Positions 35,690-48,540 are shown, counted from the stretch's first letter. The stretch is 62,000 nucleotides of DNA from Phoronis australis (GCA_002633005.1 NMRA01000252.1:299641-361640), one strand, 5' to 3'. Notes: a model not told the origin generated them from the letters alone. Made by a program: numbers and translations.

Positions 35690-38500
35690 TGCTAACTATG
35701 GGTCACGTGATGCATATGGACGAGAATCATTCTCGCCTACTTACAATGTACATTTAACCCTGCAGTATCCAACTCATTTCTCGGCACATCGCACACTAGC
35801 GGTGCCATCATAAAGTGAGCTGATTGCTATTCATGAACTTTGCAGAATGATGTGTATTGGCCGTATTTAACTGTTTTCGTGACTAACGCGCCTCATTAAC
35901 GTAACTGTAGTCGTTACCAACACAACAGTTTCAAAGTCAGAAAACGAACAACAAGTAAGACAAGGACCAAAAATTGTTTTTAGAATAGAAAAGGTAACAT
36001 TGCCCGTCTTCCAATGTTATGTGCATTTAAGAGCAATTATTATAGCGAATGCGTTTTCAACAGCACTGCAGCTGAACCAAGCGCATAATTAACCCATATG
36101 AATAGATAGGTTAGTCACAGTTCGGCGTGTGAAGCGCGCTTATAGCGTTGGGGTGATAAAAGGTCAGCTGTTATCGTGCCAGCTGTGTCATGACATACAA
36201 AAACACTATAACCTTTACGATTTATATTGATTGACCATGACATAAATGGAACCAGAGCATATTTTTGAAGAAAGAAATTGCTCTGCACCATAATATACCT
36301 GAGTTTGTGATTTTTAAGTCATGTTGATTTGATGTTGAAATTGATGTTGAGCACTTAAATATAGTCATTTTATGAAATAATTCATGCGAACATCTTAACA
36401 TGGGATTGGATTATGTTGATTTAGAATCTTGTTTCAAATTGGAATATGTAAAGAATTTTAAATTTTTGTTTCTTTAATTAACATTAAGAAATTAGTTATA
36501 CGATTGAGCGACTGGAAAATCATTATCCCATTAAATAATTTTGTAATAATAATTAAAAAGTTCTGCAGCTGTTCAGTCGGTGAAAAGAATGCTTAACCCA
36601 GTATTCGGCATAATAACAGATACATGTACCTATCCATTACTCTCTCTCTAAAAAGGAACGCTCTGTGAACCTCAAAGTCAGCAAAAGTTCGGATGACCAT
36701 TCGAAAACACATAGTCATGCACCTGGTACGGTGGCGAAGCGGCTTGTAAACATAAAAGTGCCTTGCATTGCTTCTCATGTCGTGGCCGGAAATCGCCATT
36801 CGTGAGCCTCCGCTCAGATAATTTGAGAATTAGACAATTTACAAGAAAGCGAAGCGAAAGAAGACATATCAAGAGCTGTCTCTTGACAATGTTTTTCACG
36901 CATGCCAGATATTCCAAGATCGCGTGCTTTGTTCGTCTGAAAATATATATAGCGAAATAGTCGATCTACTCGAAAATGCTGTTGGTTAGACGTGGAGGTA
37001 ATTTGACCGGATAGTCTTAGAAATGCAAGAAGAAACACGCTATTCATAGTGTGCGAGGATAGTAGAAAACTGTTTAGCAAGTCCGTTATCCTAGGGACAA
37101 GCGTGACCCGGGCTTTGCTAGGGCGAGTTACACAACTGACGAGTAGTGATAGACCACCCACTAAGGACTATACTATCCACTTTGTGACGCAGGTCAACAA
37201 GATCCAGAATCGCTGAACCAGAGCAACAGTTCAGCGTTCTTTAGCTGCGATGTTGCCTCGTTCCTTTTGTAGTCAATCGATGTCGCGCCGGATTGCACTG
37301 ACTGGTGTTTGCTATCAATTCTTTGGCATTTTTTCTCTTTCATGCAGTTATGCATGAGACAATTCGCTTACACTTGAGGTTTTGTTTCCGTAACGCAACA
37401 CGTGAGCCACTCTGAGCCAGACTGTGACTATAACTCGTCCTAAACAATTCACCTGTTAATGCTCGCGGCTTAGCCAGATGCTGACGAAAACGAATTCGGT
37501 AATTGCTCTTACATTACGGCGTTTTCCCGTTGCTCCCAACTTGTTCGATTCCAGAGCCCAACAACAAGTTGGGAAGTTTAACCCTGTTGCCAACATCTTA
37601 CACGACTGATTAACTCCATTCTGGCATTTATGGTTGGAAAGCCAGCTCTCTTTTTTCGATAATTGCTCTAATCTCCAATAATCCCAGTACCCTAACTGGG
37701 TTATGCTGTTAAAAAATTTATAAATTACTTGAACATAAACCAATAGCGTTTCTGAAATCTTCGTCAAATGGTGATCATGTTTAGTTTTTGAATCGCCAAA
37801 ATCGCCCAACTGCAACCGAAGTTACTACAATCTATTCTGTCTGAATGTACCAATTCGCTCTGGGTTTGACGGTGTTCACACGTGGTCTGTAATAAGTGAC
37901 CTGCTTGTTGTCATAGCAGACAAAGGCAGCCTGTGTGCTTGGCAGTTAACAAAGAAGTTAGATGTTATCACACGTTAAAAAAACCCTACGTCTGGTAAAG
38001 TCACTGAACGGGAAAACGCTGTCATGTAAATGCATGGATTAAAAAAGATAACTACTTAGTTTTCAATTTAAAAACAGTTATATTGGTCGTCTACCTTACT
38101 TATTGTTCGTTGTTTTTTAATTTATGACTCTTACGCTAAACAGGCACGTCGGTTTGTACGGGAGTTATGGAAATATAGATATGATTGTTCTAGAGTCCAG
38201 TGGATTAATATGCTTTTCAAAAGCAGATGGGTATGGAAAATGTTCTCGGCGTTTAAGCGATGCTGCAAAAATGGGCCGCCCTAATTTTCTGCGCAAGGAG
38301 CGGAGTAAATCAAGCAATCACGGGTAGTTGAAAAATCAGTGTTCTCTTGGGTTGTCTTTCTTTTCCATGTTTCACTGTCTTACTTTTCTCAAGTGTCCAT
38401 GAACTACGTCATGTCGCTTGCCAAGCATGTGTCTGCAGTGAGTGTCGCTTATCCCGGACCCTTGAGTTCGATTTTGCTACGACGCTCATACACTCATCCG
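35690..38500. other. No gene recognised
   Basis: Longer minus frames at 36678-37161 and 37456-37815 were read through. The second (ending near a Trp/Tyr-rich YWDYWRLEQL segment) has no recognised domain and no matching splice sites. Confidence 0.4.
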
Positions 38501-38508
38501 CCACTTAA

Positions 38509-39365
38509 AGGTGAAGGCCACCTTTCTGTGTCATTTTTACTAAAAATAAGGTTCTTTGGTAATCCCAGGCATATTTTCAGTTAATTACAGCTTTTCGTAA
38601 TTTAATTAATTACTCGTCCCCTACTCCGGAAGTGACGTTTAGGGAGTCAAGAATTTTGCGCCATTTCTTTTCATGTAGTCGGACTATGTGAGCTGTCTAG
38701 CCAATCACTGTTCTACCTCGGTTGCGATAACTGAGTTTGGTCGTCGTTTGCTTTTGCTTACGATGTCAGTCAACATGCGACACAGTTGTTGCGTACCTGG
38801 ATGTACTCATTATCGTTTAACGAGCACTCTGGGTGTATCAAAATCGCATCCCGAAAGATGACACACTTCGCCGTGGTACTTGGCTCGTTCGTGTGAAGAA
38901 TGCGCAGCGTTACTCCAGCGTCCACGCAATGTACAAAGCAGTGGAGAATTACCGAGTGTAAGGCAAGCATTTCTTAGTTGCCGTCGCCGGGATTATGAAA
39001 GAGATTTGTACGCTGAATTGATGAAGGCCCATGCAAAACAACGCCTGAATTAGAAGGGTGCCATACCGACGCTGTTGATTCCCGGCAAGCTAGGCTCCGT
39101 CACCACACCCGAAACGTACATTTCTGAAGCGAGAAGCCTCGAGAACTGTGGCCGCTACAGGGACTGGATGCACTTCAGTCATATATTGTCACCTGTGTCA
39201 CCGAACGTACCTCTGTGCGTGCAATTCCGGGAACTAGCATTCGCCCTGTGCAGTTGTCTCTAGTCCAGAGCCTGAAGGCAGCACTACAGCGACAGTTGAT
39301 CGAGTTGTGGGAGTGAATACATGTCCAGTTTGACACCCAGTGAGGAGGGCAGTTCGTCGTTATAT
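38509..39365 (+). mobile_element. Kolobok-like THAP transposon copy 2, 3-prime truncated
   Basis: The left terminal repeat is intact and preceded by TTAA (38505-38508): AGGTGAAGGCCACCTTTCTG. About 260 bases in, the plus strand starts a THAP domain (SVNMRHSCCVPGCTHYRLT) that is frameshifted several times but can be followed through the Trp block (YLARSCEE frame) to the acidic-Ser linker (SLTPSEEGSSS, about 39330-39360). No right terminal repeat is present. It is in the opposite orientation to copies 1 and 4. Confidence 0.72.
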
Positions 39366-39369
39366 CTTA

Positions 39370-40490
39370 GTGTATTTAGAAATAAAATGTTAAAAAATCT
39401 ATGAATCTATTGATTTTCATAAATACATGTACATAAACAAGTAATTCTGAAACCAACGAATGTGTTTATCAAAACGGAATGTTATTAGCAATTTCCGCAT
39501 TCTTGCTCGCAGACTCTTGAAGGGTCACCGGGTGATTATGGGAGATGGGACATTCGTATTAAGGTATATTTTTGCTCATTTCAGAGGTACATGTACCTAT
39601 AACGGTTCACGAGCTAAAATTGAACTCCAGTGGCAAAACAAGAAACGCTGAAATCTTTGTTTATGATTGCGAGAGTTCTTTGAGTACCTCCTTTCGACAT
39701 GTACACGGTCATCACAAATAGTAGCCTAGACAGCAGTGTTTTGCACAAGTGGGAATTCCTTACAAACAACTCATAGTAACCATCTTCAAAAGAGATACAC
39801 TATTCTTGTGATACTATGGGAAACAGTAACATTATTTTATAACTAACCATCGGAAATAGTCCTTTTGTGTAATTCACAAATAGTTGTCTTCATCAATGTT
39901 CTTCAAAATTCCACCCTTTCGATGGTAGCAATCCCACAGTATTTTTTCACATTTTTGGTTGTTTGACTCGAATGACTGTGTTGTGCACGAATGTTTTGGG
40001 GTTTTTTGATGAATTTGAAATCTCAACTTCCATCGTGAATACTTGGCAATGTCGGATTTATATGTACAGATAGACAAAAGTACATTTCCCCCGAACATGT
40101 CCACCGAAAGTGGGTACCGTCTGAAATGGGACACCTTAAAATGAAGGGCTAAACATCATAAAGGTTGGAAAAAAGAGTGAATACATTCCACCGTCGTGTG
40201 GTCCCAAAATGATGCAGGGAGTGACCTCCTTCAACATGAAACCCGCTTGCACGATTTCACAAAAATAGAGGTATTCGATTCCAGCATTGGGACCTCTCTC
40301 CGTGAGTGGCCCCCTAAGAATTTGTCAATAAAACACAAAAAGGTTGGCCACTTGAATGTCATCAATGGCCTCCTTCAAGGTCGGGGCCCCTAAATATGAA
40401 AATATCTATATTTTCAAATATCAGAAAATGCGCAACAATTGATGTTATCTGTCAGGTCATAAATTTTTGTCAAGTAATCAATCGCGGATT
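39370..40490. other. No gene recognised
   Basis: A minus frame at 39874-40134 (86 codons, Cys and Lys rich) starts just after a TTTCAG-like acceptor, but no donor or family could be assigned. Confidence 0.35.
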
Positions 40491-40494
40491 TTGA

Positions 40495-40622
40495 GGGGCT
40501 ATGGCCCCCTAAAATTCTTCTAGGTTACATTTGGCAGTTCGGGGGTGCGAATGTCTGACGGCAAAATCCTGGCTAATACTCTGCCCTGCTCCCCTCAACG
40601 CAAGATGCTGGATCCGCCCCTG
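40495..40622 (-). repeat. Dispersed repeat D1, copy 2
   Basis: Reverse-complement copy of the element at 24653-24787: GGATCCGCCCCTGG at its right edge, AATACTCTGCCCTGCTCCCC inside, and GGCCCCCTAAAATTCTTC at the left. Confidence 0.78.
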
Positions 40623-41440
40623 GTAATATACAGTTTTGAGAAAAAGATAAAGCAAAAGTTGTATCGGTTATCCCTTGCCAGAGAGACGCATCTGGAAATA
40701 TTCGCAAATTTGACTTATTGAGTTTAAAAATCCAGTAAATTAGTGCGCTCCGCAAAAACTTCGCTTAACAAATATTCTCGATTTTTCGAATTATATGTAT
40801 GATTAATTTCTTGCACATTTCCAAGTGCGTTTAGACGATCTGTGTTGCAAAAGCGGAGACCCTAACGACAATGTCCTCAATAGGGTTCTCAAAAGGTAAA
40901 CCATGCACTGATGCAGAGTTGTTAGTTCTCTTGAATTTTCTTTCCTTTCCGTATTTCGCAGTCTTTCTTTTCTCGACTGTCCCCGGCCCCACGCCTGTGC
41001 CGGTTTCCACGGTTCAACTCTGACGCCTGAAATTTTTTGGGGGGCCCGTGCTCCCCGGTCCCCCGCTTCTTACGGCCCTGAGCGCTAGTACAGGCGTACT
41101 TACTGGTAGATTTTCTCTTAGTTCTGTTGAGTACTTATTTTATAAAATTTAGAAAAATCACAGATAATTTTCGTTTTTCTTTATTCACCTGCAATACGTG
41201 TAACGTCAGGTACTGCCCACGGTCATCACACCTCAAACACACCTCTAAGATATCTGTATCTTTAAACACGTTCCAATTCATCAAACGCTTATTTGAATAA
41301 GCACTGATTTAAACACCTTTTATAATATTAATTCCCATGTGTAACATCTAGGCATCAACAATGATAGGCGGATATCCGACTGTGGAATCGGTTTCTGATA
41401 TCCGGGTCACGTGCGTAACAAGTAATGTAAACTTCTTTAG

Positions 41441-41622
41441 TGTGGAATACATAGGTAATCACTTTTTATTCCTTAAATGTTTTTTTATAATTTTCCTCAA
41501 CACTGAATACTGGACCCGAAATCACTGCCAGTGTGGAACACATAGGTAATCACTTTTTATTCCTTAAATGTTTTTTTATAATTTTCCTCAACACTGAATA
41601 CTGGACACGAAATCACTGTAAC
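41441..41622. repeat. 91-bp tandem duplication
   Basis: Two nearly identical copies, starting TGTGGAATACATAGGTAATC at 41441 and TGTGGAACACATAGGTAATC at 41532. Only a few differences, so the event is recent. Confidence 0.95.
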
Positions 41623-42049
41623 CACGAACAGGCCACGGGGATTTTTGGAACATTCTTCTCACAACGTATAATATTATAGAGAATGCTACACGAGTGTCGC
41701 GTTTATGACATAGGAAGCTGAGGGATTTTGACGAAATTTCAAAGACGTTTTGCCCACTGTCATAAACCTGTAACGAGTGTAGCGTTTATTTTTTCACATG
41801 AAGCGTTAGAAACGAGCTTTTGCCGAAAAGCTAAACGTGTCTAAATCACATGACGCAACTTTCGTAAAAATACGCTTGTTTGAAGTGAAATAAACCCAGT
41901 TTCTTTTTGTTAAACATGCACACACCCGGCCAAAAATATAGACGGCTCGAAATTTTGAGAAGGATTTGGACCTTTTACTAAAAAACGGGATACGTTCACA
42001 GCTATGAATTGTGCATTCGCCGGATTCCTCCCACGGTTGACTATTTCTG

Positions 42050-42155
42050 CCTCGTTTTCTCGGACTTTTTGTTTCTCGGACGTTTTTGCTCACTTCGCCA
42101 AATGGGGGGCTCGTCCGACCTACCTCCCCTAACCCCCACCCCTCTAGGTGTGCGC
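42050..42155 (+). repeat. Dispersed repeat D2, copy 2
   Basis: Contains CACTTCGCCAAATGGGGGGC then TCGT, the counterpart of 16990-17090 in opposite orientation. Confidence 0.6.
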
Positions 42156-43107
42156 ATGTTAAGTAATTTCATTTTAAACTTTCGTAAATTGCCTGGCTTT
42201 CGAAACAAACGTTATTTCGAGGCTGCACCCGATTTTTTTAGGCCGCCCGCTCTTAGCAAGCGCCAGGAATTCGAGCCCCCCTATTTTGAAGGCCGGGTGC
42301 GCGCATGGACTGAGTACTAACAGTTGCAGCACCCCGCCAATTTGTTAATCATAACCTTAACACCTTCATAAAATTTCTGCTTTATTAGGTCGTTGTTGAC
42401 CAATTGCAGATGTAATTACCCGTATAGATTTCTAGATTTCTATTTTGCACTACTCTGTGATTCGTGTATATCAAAAAGTTAGGTACTCGTTCTAATCTTT
42501 TTACTCGAAATGAAACTCGAAATTATGTTTGGCATTCATATGTTTCTTCTCTACTTTTGTGCGAACTCAAGATAAGTTTTACTCCATGCGGAGTCCTAGT
42601 TTGCAATTGATGAACCACGCCAAGTATTACTGGGCTAAAAGTTCGAGTTTGAACTCGGAATTTCTAGTTTTCAGTCGACATTGTAGCCCAAATATAAGGG
42701 TCATCAAGTGCAAACTTGGAGTAAATGGGCAAATTGTTCGAGCGGCACAGGGTACGTAGGCCTAACCGACTTGAGTTCGCACAAACGTAGCAGAGATCAC
42801 TGGCCAAAAATAATTTCGAGTTCGTTTCGAGTGCGAATATTAGACTGCGGGCCCAGGTTATGTGAGAAATAACGAACACTCTGTCCTATGTTTGGCTGTG
42901 AATTCCCTAGAGGGACTGGGCAGGAGACTATGACTCCCCGCCGGCCTTGCTCGCGGGTGAACTCGAGATCAAGCGTTGAAGTGTGACACTTGGACAACAG
43001 ATGTCGCTGTTAGTAACGGAAGTAAAGGCTACATGTGTATGTTATCGGTGTCGGTATCCGTATCATAAGGTGCTATTTAGTTACTTAAAGCGAGTCTAGC
43101 TATCAAA

Positions 43108-44483
43108 ATGGTAAGAGTACGATTTAAGACACCACAAGCTGCTAAAAAGTTCCACATATTCACCGTGACAGGTGGCCTTCTGATTTTTTTCAGTCGCCCT
43201 TTGTACGACTTCGTGATCACTCCAAACATGGCTAGGTATCAGCGAATCAAGACTTGGTATGGTAAGTTTGCAAAACCTGAAACATCTTTAATCCCGAACG
43301 TTGTTGCCTTATAATCTGTTGCTCACTTACCAGGCTTCTAGAAGTAATCGCCACTTTAAACACAGCTACCCAAGCTTGAATAAAATCCAATCTAGGTGCT
43401 CATCCCCTGATGGCCTGATTGGACGCTGTGGTAGTAACTGGTTCTCAAATGAATTTTAAATTTTACTCACCTTTTACCAGCTTTGTACCTTTGATTTTAT
43501 GCCCCCCCCACCACAGTACAAGACATATGGTATAATATAGTGATAAAAGTACAACTTGACTAGTGACAATATGTGTGCACTGGCAATTTCATTGCTGCAT
43601 GATTGAAGCCTAAGTCTATTCCAGGTTGGTCATTAAAACAGCTAAAGATCCCTGTATAAGAAACATCTTGGTCTATCACATGTCAGCAAGGCACTAAACA
43701 GCTTAATTTCAATACATTATATTGTCGCTGCTTAGCAAGTATGGATTGTCAGTTGTGGCAGAGTAAGTGTCTGAATAGTGCATGTGACCTCGCTTATTCA
43801 GTTTTGGTTTCAGGAATTCATGTTTAAGCTTATTTACTGGAGTATTTTGGATATAAGGTGAAATAATGTCTCTACCTAAGGTGTAGTAATCAGTCCTGTT
43901 GAACAAGAGTGACAACAACTTAACAATAACTAGTGGCTGAAACTGGCCATTTCCCAGAATGCCAAAAGGTTAGCGAGAAAAACCACGCCTACTTAGTAGT
44001 ACTAGGTAGACTTACTGTACATCATGGGAGTCTCCAGGTATTACTGGCAAGAGCTAAACAAAAACTGATCAAAAATTGTTGTTGGGGCAGCAAAAATGAT
44101 CGAGGCAGACAGAGCAAAATGAGATATATGAAAAACATAACGTCGAGTTTACGTGAGAGTTTTACTAACAATCATGTACCATTTCACCCTAACTCAACAA
44201 GTACCAGCGCCTCTTTTGGTGAGGTGTTGCTCAAAGTCAACTACTCTCCCTAACTCAACAAGTACCAGTGCCTCTTTTGGTGAGGTTTTGCTCAAAGTCA
44301 ACTACTCTCCCTAACTCAACAAGTACCAGTGCCTCTTTTGGTGAGGTGTTGCTCAAAGTCAACTACCTTTAGTGAATGTCAATGTGTGCTGGGAGGAGAT
44401 ATTCACACCTGGCTGTCTTTTCAGAAAGGCGACAAGAAAATGAAGTCAAATCGGATGAAGAGAAGACAGCTGCTGTGAAATAG
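43108..44483 (+). CDS. Two-exon gene for a 70-residue single-pass membrane protein
   Basis: Exon 1 runs 43108-43261 from an ATG in context ATCAAAATGG to a perfect GGTAAGT donor in phase 1. Exon 2 runs 44425-44483 after CTGTCTTTTCAG and ends with TAG; a polyadenylation-type AATAAA follows near 44684. The product starts MVRVRFKTPQAAKKFHIF, has one hydrophobic segment of about 18 residues (roughly 17-36, VTGGLLIFFSRPLYDFVI), then a basic-charged tail (RYQRIKTWYERRQE, EKTAAVK). Size, basic N-terminus, one membrane span and charged tail resemble small inner-membrane assembly factors or accessory subunits of mitochondrial respiratory complexes, but I do not recognise the family. The intron contains the 61-bp minisatellite at 44187-44367. 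Confidence 0.7.
44187..44367. repeat. Minisatellite, 61-bp unit, 3 copies
   Basis: Each unit starts CCCTAACTCAACAAGTACCA and contains GCCTCTTTTGGTGAGG and GCTCAAAGTCAACTAC. Starts at 44187, 44248 and 44309. It ends about 60 bases before the exon 2 acceptor of the small membrane-protein gene. Confidence 0.96.
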
Positions 44484-44890
44484 GATGACTTTCTATATGT
44501 GGTGAGAGTGAACAGAATTGATTCTTATGATAAGTTAATTAGTGATTCGTTAGTAAGCTGTGAATTAGGAAAACTGTAGTGAGTCTGAAGAGGGTGGGGT
44601 CTATAGGTTACTATAGCGATTATTTATTACTGTCTTTTTTCTTTCCACTTAAAGTGTACGTAACATGACTCTAGTACCTCAAAATAAATTTTATTATTAT
44701 ATCTTACTTGATTTCAGTGCCTTTAGTGCACAGCTCATAAAGAAACACGTAAAAATTGAAAAAAATAACAATTATGTACAACGTCATGGGTTGAACCCAA
44801 GTCGTTCGGCACACTGTTCGGATCAGCAACTAAGTGTATAGAGTGAAGTGAAAGTAAAGTATATTTAGCGTCGAGAAGGTTCGTAGAGGG

Positions 44891-45115
44891 ATGAAAAGAT
44901 GTGTTTGCGGAGGCTGCAGCAACAGCAGTCAGACGGAGAACGTCTCGGTGTTCCGAAGGACGCCAAAGTTGCGCAGTAGTGGCATCGTTTCGTGCGCCGA
45001 ACGAGAGTGTGGGACTTCAGCGTGGACCAAGCGATTCTGTCCGGAGCCACTCTGTGTTCTGTCGAAACACTACTCCAATCAGAGGAGATGTTACGATGAA
45101 GGCCTGGTTCAATAA
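44891..45115 (+). pseudogene. THAP domain, frameshifted
   Basis: The ATG frame gives MKRCVCGGCSNSSQTENVSV, the C-x2/4-C start of a THAP finger. The middle (KDAKVAQ, WHRFVRRTR) continues in another frame past a stop, and the final VLSKHYSNQRRCYDEG region resembles the C-x2-H and Phe/Tyr end. At least two frame breaks are needed, so it is not functional as assembled. Confidence 0.5.
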
Positions 45116-45149
45116 AGGACAATATTTACTATTCAGAAACATCGGCTCT

Positions 45150-45383
45150 TTATTCAGGATCGTCTGTTGGATGACTGGGTTGACTGGCCGAGCCCGAGGC
45201 CGCTTCTCTAGCGGGAGGATCCAGTTCGTAAGGCCTCAAAATAGAAAAGTACGCAGCTGAAAACATATCAAACTCGTTCTCGCTTTCGTGCAACCCCATT
45301 TCGTCATCCTGGCCACCATTCTCGTACGTTTCTTCATAGTATTTGTTCATTTCTTGCTCATAAACGTTGTCGCTTTCAAATTC
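45150..45383 (-). pseudogene. Acidic N-terminal frame of a transposon-borne protein
   Basis: The minus frame (FESDNVYEQEMNKYYEETY, then FSILRPYELDPPAREAASG) ends with a stop at 45150. Acidic residues followed by an RPYELDP block resemble the N-termini of invertebrate proteins carrying a P2X7-intracellular-like Cys domain, such as the frame at 53143, but the Cys domain itself is absent here. Confidence 0.3.
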
Positions 45384-45444
45384 CCTACTCTCCGCCGTTA
45401 TTCAATGCTAGTCGCTGATCTCTTGTGTTCAACCCATGATGTCA

Positions 45445-45985
45445 CATGGCGGGAAATGTGAAAATTGGCAAAATTGAAAGAGAAATCAAAATTTCGAGCT
45501 AATGACACAAAATAATCATGGATTTGGCTAAATTTTACGTCATACATTTAGTCTGTGGCCACCGGTAATTCGAAATGTGCAAAAAGCCATGGTGTGTACT
45601 GTTTAATGTCTCAAACACCTCATGAACATTGCTAAGGCTTTTAAAATGATTAGTGTTTATTGCATGATTTTAAAGCACTTCATTCATTGCCAATTGACAC
45701 AAGTTTAATCACTTGCTTTCCTTGTAAATGCATGGATGTTGAGAAGGGAATCCTTAGCAAAGCCCATCGGGTGGTTGTTATTGATTGATTTAATGTTGAT
45801 GGAACTAACAGTCGTACGTTTTGTATTCAGTAAAATTGACAATTAAAAGTTAAGACGACCAATATTGCACCAAAGAATGTGTTGATAATACAGCAACTGG
45901 AAAAGTCAGGGGAGATAATACACAACATTGCCCTCGGCAGACGATTACTTTAGGGATGCGCTTGTTACCATGAGTGCCGATTCTC
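45445..45985. other. No gene recognised
   Basis: AT-rich, no supported frame. Confidence 0.4.
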
Positions 45986-45987
45986 AC

Positions 45988-46437
45988 TCACCTTTTCATT
46001 TACTCTTCATAAGAGGTAAAGGGTCTGTAACCATCATTCATGACATGTTGGATCACTTTCCGACAAGTCTTGTTTAATCTCGTCACTACGAGATGCAGTT
46101 CTCGAGATCATAGTGCAGGTCTTATAACCGTGGATTCCTTTGATTGACTACTCTCTAGCCTTCTGTTGGGGTCATGTCGGGGCTCATTTTCTGCGTGTTG
46201 TGTCAGAATGTCTGGAGAAAAATTTTGCAGGCAGTTGTTTGACCCCCCCAGCGGAAGGTCAGAGAGTAGCCAATCAAAGCAGTGTACGATCGTAAGATTG
46301 CCGCTGATCTTGAGAACCACAACTCATACTGACAAGATTGAACAGGGCTTTTTGGAAGGCAATCCAACATGGAGTGAATGAGGGTTACAAACCCTTTATT
46401 TCTTATGAAGAGTAAGTGAAAAGGTGTGGAGAAATAA
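45988..46437. mobile_element. Foldback element, about 450 bp
   Basis: The left end CTCACCTTTTCATTTACTCT and right end (reverse complement ACACCTTTTCACTTACTCTT) start long imperfect inverted arms of about 200 bases that include AAGAGGTAAAGGGTCTGTAAC against AAGAAATAAAGGGTTTGTAAC (reverse strand) and a TTGATTG-CTACTCTCT block in both. The centre is a short unique stretch near 46200-46235. No coding capacity. It is a MITE-like or foldback DNA element. Confidence 0.8.
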
Positions 46438-46439
46438 GC

Positions 46440-47280
46440 GTCCATACCTGAGATAATCCATTTTCAGACCAACACCTTATTGGCCACTTTGGTTTCAACA
46501 ACTTAAGTCAAAATGTCTCTGTGTCGACATGTTTCAACAATTTTTGGATGTTGCATCTGGCATTTTGCATTTCTCTGACATTTTTAAGTTTTTATGTTAG
46601 ATCACAAGCTCCCCCTTCCGGTGAATGTTGGTCCAGCTGACCTTGTACCTTATACCAAGCTGATGAGCTTCCTGTGAATATACTGTTTATGGTGCATTAT
46701 GGGTTCATAACAATGCTTTCCGTTGCTCCTGTTTATCATTTGGCTGATGTGGACAACTTAAATATTCACATACATCAACCATGACGCTATTTGTGCTACT
46801 CAACATTGATCAAGTCTTGACGTAAATGTCAATTTGTAAACGCTACTATTGATATTGAAGAAAATTTCTTGTGCATTTGTCATTTCCTTATTAGGCTTAA
46901 TATGAACTTTATTAGCAAATGTTTGGGTCATTTGATGTTTACAGTTACGTCCTTTATATATGTATCCACATCTTATAATTCTTCCTAATCAAACATTTCC
47001 ACACAACCATCTTGTTCAAACCAATACCGTGTCTCCTTGGATTGTTTTGGGAAATGAATATATTTAGAGGTCAAACCATTATAGCTTTTGATATTCGAAG
47101 TCTCAAACATAATGCAATTTTACAGAACTGTTATTTTTGGGATCAACTATCGGTGATTTTCTTGAAAATTTTCTTTTTCAGGCGACAAACATGACATTGC
47201 GTGACATCACATACATGTTGTGCTTTGAGATGAAAACACATGACAGTTGTGCTGTGTGCCTCTACTGTTAGTTAATGACT
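46440..47280. other. No gene recognised
   Basis: AT-rich spacer with no supported frame or repeat. Confidence 0.4.
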
Positions 47281-47281
47281 A

Positions 47282-47495
47282 TTGCTGGACTGTGATTGGC
47301 TAACTACATCAGGGTCTTGCTGGATGGTGATTGGCTAACTACATCAGGGTCTTGCTGGACTGTGATTGGTTAACTACATCAGGGTCTTGCTGGACAGTGA
47401 TTGGCTAACTACATCAGGGTCTTGCTGTACGGTGATTGGCTAACTACTTAAGGGTCTTGCTGGACGGTGATTGGCTAACTACATCAGGGTCTCAC
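47282..47495. repeat. Minisatellite, 35-bp unit, about 6 copies
   Basis: Unit TTGCTGGACTGTGATTGGCT followed by AACTACATCAGGGTC. Each unit carries a GATTGGC (inverted CCAAT) word. Confidence 0.96.
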
Positions 47496-47499
47496 TTTA

Positions 47500-48540
47500 C
47501 ACACTAACTGTACAGGCTGCATGGACAGTTGCAAGTTATGCATTTCTGTCCTTTTAATTTGTGGTCATTCCTGCAGACTACAGCACATGGCATGAAGCAG
47601 ATGCTGATATTTTGGTGAATTAACGTGTGAGCACAACGGTAGATTGAGTTGTTGCAGAGACATTGACACAATTATCCATCGTATAATTTTATCACAATTG
47701 TTGTCAAATTATTTTTACATTTAATTTTCAAAATAAACCAGACAGAATTATGTCAGAATCTTATTTCCTCGCCAGAAGCATTTAACAATTAAGTCAAAAA
47801 TTTGTTGCGGTAAAATCGACTTATGTCAGACTTTACGTTTAGCATCACGTCGCTAATTGTTTATTTGTAACAGGACTTGCACGGCATGCTGTGATTTTGA
47901 CATGGAGGCACCTGATAGTTATTGAGATTGAAACATATTTTAATCACAGTTTATTCTGAAAATTGCTACTTCGAAATTTGTTGAAGTATAGGTTCCTTGA
48001 AACTGTAACGAAAACAATGAACCAATGTAAACTGTTCGAAAAATAGGTTAATATTATCTTTGAAATATTGACTTTCAATGATGAGAGTAAAATATGATTC
48101 AATCATTTTTTAGAACCAGCGTAAACTATGTAATATTCAACCTAAGCAATTGTGATCTTTTTGTTGTAAAATACAGAGTATCTGCAAGTAAAAAACAAAG
48201 TTTCTCATTTATTTTCTGAACAGAATAACTGCCATGAAAAGTGAACTTTGTTGCCAGACAAATGGCTGAGTTGCTTGAGCTCATAACTGCACATCTAGAA
48301 CAACATTACTGGCAGAACTTTGAACAAGTTAGTGGTTTGACTTATTTTTGTTCTACTGTATGATGTCCAACCCCAGCAGTCTATACCACCAATAGAGAGG
48401 GAGTCTACAGCATAAGGAGCATGTGAGCTGATCATGATTGGTCTCTGGGTCTGCTCAACTGAGCATGTCATTAACTGTAATGGTGACCAATAGAGGGAGT
48501 CTGTAACATGATGAGCACTCTCCTGATCTTGACTGGCCGC
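47500..48540. other. NELFE downstream flank, no other gene
   Basis: AT-rich. The 3-prime untranslated region of NELFE probably reaches into the right part; the exact end was not determined. Confidence 0.4.

Larger units (their letters stand above)
44783..45440. mobile_element. THAP-type transposon remnant with two convergent frames
   Basis: Short imperfect inverted ends (GTCATGGGTTGAACCCAAG at 44783 and its near reverse complement at 45424-45440) bracket a broken THAP frame on plus (44891-45115) and an acidic frame on minus (45150-45383). The arrangement of a THAP frame facing an acidic frame is the same as in the better preserved copy at 52810-54458. Ends and class are less certain than for the Kolobok-like copies. 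Confidence 0.45.

Noticed and set aside
44865-45122. Minus frame of 85 codons over the THAP remnant
   Set aside because: Shadow of the THAP coding strand; the Cys pattern on the plus strand explains the region better.
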